Assembly (NCBI GenBank): GCA_016169945.1 | Contig: JADLSH010000153.1 | Coordinates: 806,001 to 870,000, forward strand | Origin: Trachythela sp. YZ-2020 | Taxonomy: Eukaryota; Cnidaria; Anthozoa; Malacalcyonacea; Clavulariidae | Length of the DNA stretch: 64,000 bases | Direction: 5' to 3' | Shown here: one piece after another, positions 25,119 through 32,200 of the stretch | How the letters are laid out: each line of letters starts with the position of its first letter | Position numbering within the stretch: the stretch's first letter is position 1 | Notes under the pieces: model-generated | Databases searched by the model: none | What the model was told of the DNA's origin: nothing | What the model saw: only the letters and a program-made list of their open reading frames with translations | Program-made: the position numbers and the translations under genes

Positions 25119-25231
25119 ATCTCAAGGTATCCACTACAGCCTGTTTCACGCAATAAGCAATCTTCAGGTGGAACTGAGCTGAAGATTGCTTCTTAGTTCT
25201 TGCATGAATTACAGGCTGTAGTGGACACCTT
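25119..25231. repeat. Palindromic element, full form (unit B copy 2)
   Basis: The arms CTCAAGGTATCCACTACAGCC and its complement, and GCAATCTTCAG / CTGAAGATTGC, flank a short loop (about 25168-25178). Full-length counterpart of the truncated form at 19437-19498. Confidence 0.65.
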
Positions 25232-25300
25232 GAGGGCACAGTGGACATGGTGGACACCATGCTCAATCTAAATATCTACCTTAACTGCATGACAGAGAGG

Positions 25301-25866
25301 CTCGAGTGATACCAAGGATATGGACAATGATTCAGTTGATGTAACTGATGAAGTGGTATTAAATGAACTACGTTGGAAGGCACTCGAAGTGCAAATTGAT
25401 AATGCTAAGGGGCCACGTCCATATTCAAGTTGCCACGCAAAACGTTTTGGGTGAGTAGGTGGGTCAAAACTATTATTCTGTGACGTTTTTAGGGTTTTTA
25501 CCACGGCAAAATTAATATTTCTAAAATATCTTATTATAAGATATGCCACGCTTGACGTTTTCAAGGCTATAGGTGGGTAGGCTTAGACAAAAATGTCAAT
25601 TTGACGTCTTGCATGGCAATTTGAAGATGGACGTTGCCCCTAAAGTAAAATTGAGGATAAAAATAAAGAATAAGATTGGTCACAAATCTCTCATAAATAT
25701 TCTTACCTGTAAAACGAATATAATGAATCATTATACGAGATATTTCAACAACACGGTGATTCCCATAACCACGCACATGATAAGGCATCACCATAGAACG
25801 CCTTACACACAACTTTTTGAGAGCACAACTCTCTATCATCTTTTGGAAAACTACTTAAACCTATAG
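25301..25866 (+). pseudogene. Candidate coding exon split by a MITE
   Basis: After a possible AG acceptor near 25298 the frame reads SSDTKDMDNDSVDVTDEVVL, then NELRWKALEVQIDNAK, an acidic and helical-looking stretch. A TTA/TAA-type MITE (25409-25640) follows. If the MITE and one TAA are ignored, the frame is unbroken from GCTAA into the open frame that continues KVKLRIKIKNKIGHK and ends at a stop at 25864-25866. I do not recognise the protein. The left part looks coding; the right part is AT-rich and could be open by chance. Unit B copy 1 ends inside this exon (19622), so only one full copy exists. Confidence 0.35.
25409..25640. mobile_element. PIF/Harbinger-type MITE, TSD TAA
   Basis: 232 bases with inverted ends of about 36 bases: GGGGCCACGTCCATATTCAA against GGGGCAACGTCCATCTTCAA, continuing with TTGCCAYGCAARACG. 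Flanked by TAA at 25406-25408 and 25641-25643. A 3-bp TWA target and G-rich ends fit PIF/Harbinger. Non-coding. Confidence 0.8.
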
Positions 25867-25995
25867 ACCTGGTATTATATGTAATTGTAATCTCGTTTAC
25901 TGATAGTTTAAAGTTGGTTAACTTTCTTAAATATCAAGATTTTTCTCGGCATCTCGTTCGATAGGATTATTAGTAGAAGGTGTTAGTATATGCAT

Positions 25996-26162
25996 GGCAT
26001 ACTCGAACGGAAATTTATATACATTTTTTAGACCTAGCCAGGAGCAGTTGCGAAAAATGCAACTTAGGTCCTCTGGCAGGAATTCAAACTGCGACCCTGC
26101 GATTCCGGTACAGCGCTCTGCTAGGTCTAAAAAATGTATATAAATTTCCGTTAGAGTATTCC
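25996..26162 (-). mobile_element. tRNA-derived SINE-like core inside a palindrome
   Basis: The outer 43 bases (GGCATACTCGAACGGAAAT.. through ..TTTTTTAGACCTAGC) are repeated in inverse at the right with few mismatches. On the minus strand the centre reads AGAGCGCTGTACCGG, CGCAGGGTCGCAG and TTTGAATTCCTG, which fits the A-box-to-B-box spacing and wording of tRNA-derived SINEs (degenerate B box). SINEs normally lack terminal inverted repeats, so this is either a SINE captured in a MITE or a convergent structure. Confidence 0.5.
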
Positions 26163-26335
26163 ATCTACTCACATCTTCGACTATTAACTTTCTTAACCTG
26201 AATTTGCTGACGTTGTTGCCGTGTTAAAATAATGTTTTACTGATTGACCTAATGTTTGACTAAATTTGGAGAAGTTAGAATACATTTCGATAGTGTGTAA
26301 AAACGCTTAAAGAAGTCTGAAGAAGCTATATTACA

Positions 26336-26430
26336 AGTCCTTAGACAAAAGGCGTTAGCTATAAAGCCATATTTTCAAGGCCTTAGTTACGAGGCCTTTG
26401 TTGCAAGGTCATAGTTACTTACAAGCAGTG
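26336..26430. repeat. Fragment of the TTACAAGGCC-type minisatellite
   Basis: The wording CCTTAGACAAAAGGCG, AGCCATATTTTCAAGGCC, TTAGTTACGAGGCC and GGTCATAGTTACTTACAAG matches 28026-28118 with substitutions. The array once ran across the region now holding the LINE (26843-27790) and MITE (27848-28026), or the two pieces are a duplicated flank. Confidence 0.6.
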
Positions 26431-26674
26431 ATGTTTTGCAAATTAGGGAAGTGGGGGGACGGCATGACAGTCATATGGGTGTGGCCACTAGTCGTGAAAG
26501 TAAATTGGGCGTGGCCTCCGGTCGTAACATTAATATGCTTGTCCTAGACATAGCTAAATCACTAAATGACTTAATTTTTATTCAAATTAAAGAAACAAAA
26601 TTTTATATTACATTGCGTATTATGAACAAATTTAAACAAAGTAAATTTTAATTTAATCTATAATAATAGCAATA

Positions 26675-26842
26675 TCAACGTAATCTCCAGAGTCCTTGCT
26701 TCGCTGCTGCTTGTTCTTTCTCAATTTCGGGAGTTTCGTCAATCTTGCGTTTTTTCACCCTTTGATCAGGTGTATGATGCGCTCGTAACCAGCATTTGGC
26801 ATATTTATCTGGAGAACCATGAAGCTTTACAAACACCAACTT
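26675..26842 (-). pseudogene. C-terminal coding remnant cut by a LINE tail
   Basis: On the minus strand the frame reads KLVFVKLHGSPDKYAKCWLR, then AHHTPDQRVKKRKIDETPEI, a lysine/glutamate-rich stretch, and AAAKQGLWRLR-stop. Composition and charged pattern look like a genuine protein end with a KKRK nuclear-localisation-like cluster. Directly upstream on the same strand lies the A/T-rich tail of a LINE, so the rest of the exon was displaced or replaced by that insertion. Family not recognised. Confidence 0.4.
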
Positions 26843-27790
26843 TGATATTATTATTTTATTATTATTTAATCTTATTTGAGAACGGCAACCCTTCAGATCT
26901 AATATCATCTGATTTCCAAGGGGCCGTTACCGAAATACAATAAAAAAACTATATACAAATGCATTATAACTATTCTAACTCAATAGACAAATTATTTACA
27001 AACAAATACAAAATAGGTTCTAGTCACTGTTCACACGTTTCGTCCCATCGTTATAATCGGCTCGAGAGAATTGTTTTATTTGCCGAATAGAAACGCCGTT
27101 CGCTTTAGCGGCTTTCGGGAGGCTATTCCACAGAATTACCGCTTAATAACTTATGCTTTTTTTAGTGAAATTTGTTTTTTTTGCTTTGGAAGAGCAAAAT
27201 CAACATAATTATTACGTAGGCTGTAATTGTCGTTTCTATTAATATTAAACATGCTAGATATGCTGTCTGGGAGTTGCTTGTACGTTTTTAACTTTATGCA
27301 TAAATGTTATTTTATGAGATCTCCTTCTTTCAGCTAATTGTTGCCAGCCAAGTTCGGTTAGCATATCGCTTATTCTTGTATCGAACGGTTTCCCCGTAAT
27401 TACTCTTGCTGCTCTATTTTGCATTTTCTGTAATTTTTCTTGCAGGTAAACACTACAGTTGTCCCAAATTAAACTGCAATAGTCAAAATAAGGCAATACT
27501 ATAGCTTTATAAACGTTTTCTAAAATTGGTGTCGGAACATATTTCTTCATTCGACGTAACATTCCAATATCCTTTGAAGCCTTATTAACTATGTTTTCGA
27601 TCTGGTTTTTCCACGATAATTGTTCGTCAACATTTACACCTAGGGTTTTTGTACACTTTACCCTATTAATATTGGTTTCCCCAATTTTTAATTCTTGGTC
27701 GTTTTCAATTTTGGCTAGTCTTTGTCTAGACCCTATTATCATGTATTTCTGTTATATCCGCTCGATAAGAAGACAATTGACTAAACCCAT
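26843..27790 (-). mobile_element. 5'-truncated LINE, C-terminal part of ORF2
   Basis: On the minus strand a 162-residue frame (27742-27254) reads through the region after the reverse-transcriptase core: LGVNVDEQLSWKNQIENIVN, then YKAIVLPYFDYCSLIWDNC and KMQNRAARVITG. These are standard for CR1/Jockey-group LINEs. The 3' end is an (AATAATAAA)-type tail at 26843-26873 after a GGTTGCCGTTCTCAAATAAG end. The same 3' end and tail occur at 51264-51310, so both copies are one family. The reverse-transcriptase core is missing. Confidence 0.8.
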
Positions 27791-27847
27791 GTTCGCATTC
27801 AGCTGATGAAACTGGAATAAAGGAAAAGCATCTCATACAAGGCCTTA

Positions 27848-28026
27848 AGCCCGTTTTCCACTAGGCGAATTTGTTCGCGCGAAGCGAAGCGAAAAACAAA
27901 TTTCGGCAACGTGATTGGTTAGCGAAATAAATTACCGCGAAGAGCTTTTTTGCTAACCAATCACATTGCTGAATTTGTTTCTCGCTTCGCTTCGCGCGAA
28001 CAAATTCGCCTAGTGGAAAACGGGCT
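27848..28026. mobile_element. Palindromic MITE, TSD TTA
   Basis: 179 bases that fold almost end to end. The ends AGCCCGTTTTCCACTAGGCG / CGCCTAGTGGAAAACGGGCT continue through GAATTTGTTCGCGCGAAGCG. TTA precedes (27845-27847) and follows (28027-28029). A related copy is at 46345-46484. PIF/Harbinger-type by target site. Confidence 0.85.
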
Positions 28027-28029
28027 TTA

Positions 28030-28570
28030 GACAAAAAATGCGTCAGCTACAATTGCAACGCCATATTTGCAAGACCTTAGTTACGAGGCCCTTGTTGCTA
28101 GGTCATAGTTACTTACAAGTTGCAAGGCCATAAATACAATGTGTTACTTACAAGGCGTAATAGTTAAAAGGCCATAGTTACAAAGCAATGCCAATAGTTA
28201 CAGGGCCATAGTTACAAGGTCATAGTTACAAGGCTGTTATTACAAGGCCATAGTTACAAGGCTACAATTACAAGACCTTTGTTACAAGACTATGATTATA
28301 AGGGCATAGTGACAAGACCTTATTTACAAGACCTTAGCTACTGGACCTTAGTTACAATACATTAGTTAAAAGACCATACTTATAAGACCTTAGTTACAAG
28401 GCCTTAGTTACAAGGCCATGGTTAGAAGGCCATAATTACAAAGTCTTAGTTATATGGCCATATTCACAAGCCCATAGTTACAAAGCCTTAGTCACAAACT
28501 ATAGTTACAAGGCCACAATTACGAGATGCTAGTTACAAGGTCTTAGTTACAAGGCGTTAGTTGCCAGGTA
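28030..28570. repeat. Degenerate minisatellite, unit about 14-15 bp (TTACAAGGCCATAG)
   Basis: More than 30 imperfect repeats of [AG]TTACAAGGCCATAG / CCTTAGTTACAAGA. Units vary by substitution (GGCC, GACC, GTCA) and length. The spacers are not distinct from the repeats, so this is not a CRISPR. No coding potential. Confidence 0.85.
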
Positions 28571-28845
28571 CAGAATAAGAATGGCCTTTTTCGTAAGAAA
28601 GTATGAAATTTGTTCATAATGTTCATCAATGTCTATAAAAATGTTAAAATTCACAGAATCTGTATCATGATTTTTTCTTAACCCACTATTAATTAGATTC
28701 TCTCTTACCTTTCTACACTGTGATAAGGAATTCCCATCCAAATATTAGGCGTTTTGTCTACATTTTCATTGTTGTGTGTTCGGCACCCACTGGCTGATAT
28801 AGAGAGTACCTATTATCTTCTCTTTTTAAGGTTTGAGAATTATAA
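28571..28845. other. Short spacer with a weak minus-strand exon candidate
   Basis: Between the minisatellite and the SINE. On the minus strand GATGGGAATTCC...TGTAGAAAG is followed by a strong GTAAGAG donor near 28706, and an open frame continues through it. No family resemblance. I see nothing else. Confidence 0.3.
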
Positions 28846-29181
28846 TACACACATACATACATTATTCACCTCACTCCCCGTTGGAGCTTTTCAGTGACCG
28901 ATTACATCAAGTATCTCGCTTACCTATATTATGTACTTAGACTACATTATCTATTTTTACAACAATTGTGATATTACTTTCCTAATCTGTATATCCTAAC
29001 CCACCCAGTCAACTTTCCCTATGGGAGGAAACCGGAGTGCTCGGAGAAAACCCACGACTTTCGGCAGAGCGTTGACTTACTCTTTTCACACGAGTGTGAT
29101 GAGTAAAGTCCTCAGCGCGAATCGAACTCAAGACTCAGAGGTGAAAGGCGCTTGCTCTGACGACTGCGCCACCGAAGCCCC
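28846..29181 (-). mobile_element. tRNA-derived SINE
   Basis: On the minus strand the element starts GGGGCTTCGG with an A-box-like TGGCGCAGTCG (29171-29161) and a B-box core GTTCGATTC (29127-29119), about 34 bases apart as in a tRNA. The body includes a GGTTTCCTCCCATAGGG block. The tail is a short TATG-type repeat near 28846-28860. The body wording (GGAAACCGGAGTGCTCGGAG read on plus) is one I associate with repeats in marine invertebrates. It starts only about 48 bases upstream of the ILEI-like start codon. Confidence 0.75.
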
Positions 29182-29229
29182 AATACAATCTAAGATTCTT
29201 CCTTCTATTTTTAAATTGATGTAGAGAAT

Positions 29230-29296
29230 ATGAAACTCGGTATGAATATTTTCTTGTGTATTGCGATTTTGGCTTGTTTTGGTTATCAAACACAAG
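29230..29296 (+). CDS. ILEI/FAM3-like gene, exon 1 (signal peptide)
   Basis: ATG plus 22 codons and one base, ending CAAG|GTAAGA. Residues 1-18 are a hydrophobic signal peptide. The second ATG (codon 5) would also give a signal peptide; the first is chosen as it opens the frame after a stop. Confidence 0.8.
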
Positions 29297-32200
29297 GTAA
29301 GATATCGAGACGTAACTACCACATGTAACTGTATATATAGGATATTACACGAGCGTTACAGGAGCAGGGGCGAATTAACCCACCGGGCTACCGGGCGATG
29401 CCCCGGTGGGCCCCCGCTTTTCTACAATTGAGGGTCCTTGATTTCATACTGCACACAAAGACAGACAAAATCTCAAGACAGCCATCACACCTTTGTAAAA
29501 AAATACCAAATTACAACATCGTAGTTAACTAGCATATTTCTTTTTTTATTTAGTTATTCTTCACTACCATGCAAAATGCCCTAGCTTGGTGTATGCTAGA
29601 CTTGCTACAAGTCGACTCCATTGACGCGCGGTAAAGCCCAGACGCGCAGTTAAGCCCAATTCAACGAAAGCGCGAGTCGGAAATTGGCCACTTGATAAGG
29701 GCCGAGGAGTCGACTTGTCGCTCTTGCAGCGCGCCAAATTTTACCGACTCGAATCCTAGTCGGTGCGTGTTAGCCAATCAGATTTGAGAATTGGCTATAC
29801 GTACGTGTACCTGTCAACACTCAAGTATCGATGGTTTTTCCTATTCCCGTGTTTGTTTATCCAAAGGTTTATCTCTACTGCATTGGTGAACATTCAAGCT
29901 ATAACTTTTAGATATTTTGTGAGTTTTTTATTCGTAGCATCATGTATTCAATCAAATATGCTATAAGTTATGGCCTTAGGAAGGTTGGATTCGAACAAAT
30001 AAGAGAAAATCAACGGCAAGTTGTAGAAGCATATTTCTCCGATCGTGATGTTTTGATGGTCTCGCCAACTGGGTCTGGCAAAAGCCTTACTTTTCACATG
30101 GCTCCGTTTGTTTACGACTATTTGAAGCGTGGTGAACAAGAACAGATCTATTCGATATGTCTTGTCATCGTCCCACTGTTGTCTGTAAATATTTCCTCTC
30201 CCAACACAAGCTCAAGGTCCTGACACACGTTTGTTTTCCCCTTTGACGTAAACAACTTTCTTCTGTAATCAGCTCTTTCCACTTTTTGAAAGCAAATCAG
30301 ACAATTAAATTCCTTGGTTTTGGGATAAACGTTCGTTCTTGAGACAATTTTAGTTGGCGTTGCCATTCACATATTTGTCGCATAGCATGAAAAGTGTAGC
30401 AAGTTTGTAACACGAGTCTTATCTCGTGTAGCAAACCTGTCAGTTCATTCTGTCAAAACAACACTCAAGTTTTGCAGGGAAAACCCTTTTGGCTCCGCCC
30501 GCTGTAATTTTTCGCGCCAAGGAGATGCGATTTCCTGCAAGCGCGACAAGTCGTCTCGCTCTCGCTCCCTCGCTTCGCTCGGGAGCTCAAGCTCGCCCTT
30601 AGTCTGTATATTAACCAGGTCCGTATTAACCCAGTAAACTCAGTCCGTATTAACCCAGTCATTATACGAGTCGACTTGTAGCAAGTCTAGGTGTATGCAT
30701 GTCAGATCTTCCCCAGAACGCAGGAAATGCCATTTCCGAGACTGCGGATTTCAAAATTTTCCCGGACCCCCCCAGAGTTTCTCTAACCCCCTAACCGACG
30801 TAATCGTCCGCCGCCACTGCTACATTGTAAAAGTCTTAACAAAATATTACAGTTTTAATGAATAGATATAGGAGAAGCAGACTACCGGGGCATATATCAC
30901 AGTCAATCTTTTTGTTTCAATGACGTCAAAAAGGGGGGCCCTTATGCGTTAAAGCCCAATCCCACTGATGGTGCTAATTCGCCCCTGTACAGGAGTAATG
31001 TAACGGAAGTGGACGTTTACGGCAACTAACATTGCTACAAGTCGATAATCTACAGTTTATCTACTATATCTCGCATGCGCTGCTATGACGTATAAATGTG
31101 TAAATTAACTTTACGCCAGACCATCCTATAGTGATAAATTGTGTAAAAAGTCATCAATTCATAGCCTTTCTACTCGTTTTTGAAATTGCCACTCATGGGA
31201 TGACAATCCTAAAAGTGCCATTGGTCAACGTTCCTTTGCTTAAGGAGCTTCCATGCAACATCCTGAAATTTATCAAGGAATGTATACACGCCATAGAAAG
31301 CATATAATTTCACATGGGAAAATTTTGAATTTCACACATGAAATGTTCAAATTCCACACCGAATTTAACATGTGAAAATGATGTGTGAGATTTTCGATAA
31401 TCCATTTCTCAAATGTTGGGGCTTAAGTAACTGGAGTTAAATCAGATCCGTTTTATGCGAGTTAAGCCCCAATCTGCAAAGACCTTGTTTATAGATAAAG
31501 ATTTTTCTATCATTCACACTTTATTTGATGTTGCAGCGGACAAGCGCCTGGCAATCTACATAAGAAGTGAAGGTTGTGATGATCCGGGCAAAACGGGCTG
31601 TGGTCGCGCCATCATACGTGTTAACGGAAAAGACTACTCCAAACACGGGCGTGGTTACAATGTTGTTGTTGTCAACGGGAATACAGGTATATATATATAT
31701 AGACAGAGAATATGCTAGCAACATGGCAATGTTTGGAAATCATGAGAAGCCATTTTTTTAATCCTGGCTATCCCATTCAACTTTTATATTCACTGTCCTT
31801 CAAATTCCCTTTTTTCTTTCCCTTTCATACACTTTAAGAAAACCTGTGGGTAATCTTTGTATCGGCCATAATTAAACATCATGGTTGCCATAGCAACGGC
31901 AGCATTAAAACTATTTAGGTATTGTTTTCTGTAAGTCTGACACTTTGTTTTTCAACAAGTAATGATTGTTTAAAAACTTTGAACCTAATCGTAAATGTTC
32001 CACTTTCTAAAAACAGAAATGGAGCCACCTTAAGTCCAGACTTTTCACCATTTGAATTTAACAGTAAGGGACATAATTTGCTGGAAATTGGATACTCCAA
32101 CGTCAGCTGATAAACATATATTATGCGGGGTATAAACCTAGGTATAAACCATCCTCATCCGATTCCCTCGCTTCGCTTTTTGTGAAATGCTCACTTTATT

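Larger units (their letters stand above)
19649..25362. repeat. Tandem repeat unit B, copy 2
   Basis: Second copy of 13892-19622, separated from it by about 26 bases of other sequence (19623-19648). The copy ends at 25362, inside what reads as an open coding segment that continues rightward only after this copy. The rightmost copy may therefore be the parental one. Confidence 0.9.
29597..30689. mobile_element. Nested DNA transposon, 9-bp TSD, with helicase and zinc-finger gene starts
   Basis: Inverted ends TAGACTTGCTACAAGTCGACT / AGTCGACTTGTAGCAAGTCTA flanked by a perfect 9-bp TSD GGTGTATGC (29588-29596 and 30690-30698). 1093 bases. Inside, a RecQ-like helicase start on plus (29942) and a cysteine-rich protein start on minus (30366) run towards each other and both break off near 30185. 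This is the shape of a larger autonomous element that lost its middle. Academ-lineage elements are known to carry an SF2 helicase (AcademH). My recollection that these make TSDs of about 9-10 bp needs checking. Alternative: a Mutator-like element (also about 9 bp) with captured gene pieces. Confidence 0.8.
29365..30987. mobile_element. hAT-type transposon with 8-bp TSD, carrying a nested element
   Basis: Ends CAGGGGCGAATTA / GCTAATTCGCCCCTG with a perfect 8-bp TSD TACAGGAG (29357-29364 and 30988-30995). Without the nested element (29597-30689) and its duplicated site it is about 520 bases and non-coding. The inside has CCCGGTGGGCCCCCGC and CCCCCCAGAGTTTCTC wording seen in other degraded hAT remnants (47610-47830). 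It lies in intron 1 of the ILEI-like gene. Confidence 0.9.

Noticed and set aside
28030..28570. Regularly spaced repeats reminiscent of a CRISPR array
   Set aside because: There are no unique spacers: the intervals are themselves variants of the 14-15 bp unit, no cas genes are present, and the DNA is eukaryotic.
28547..28741. Minus-strand frame with a GTAAGAG donor inside it
   Set aside because: The donor is good, but no acceptor or homologous protein was found and the frame runs into the minisatellite.
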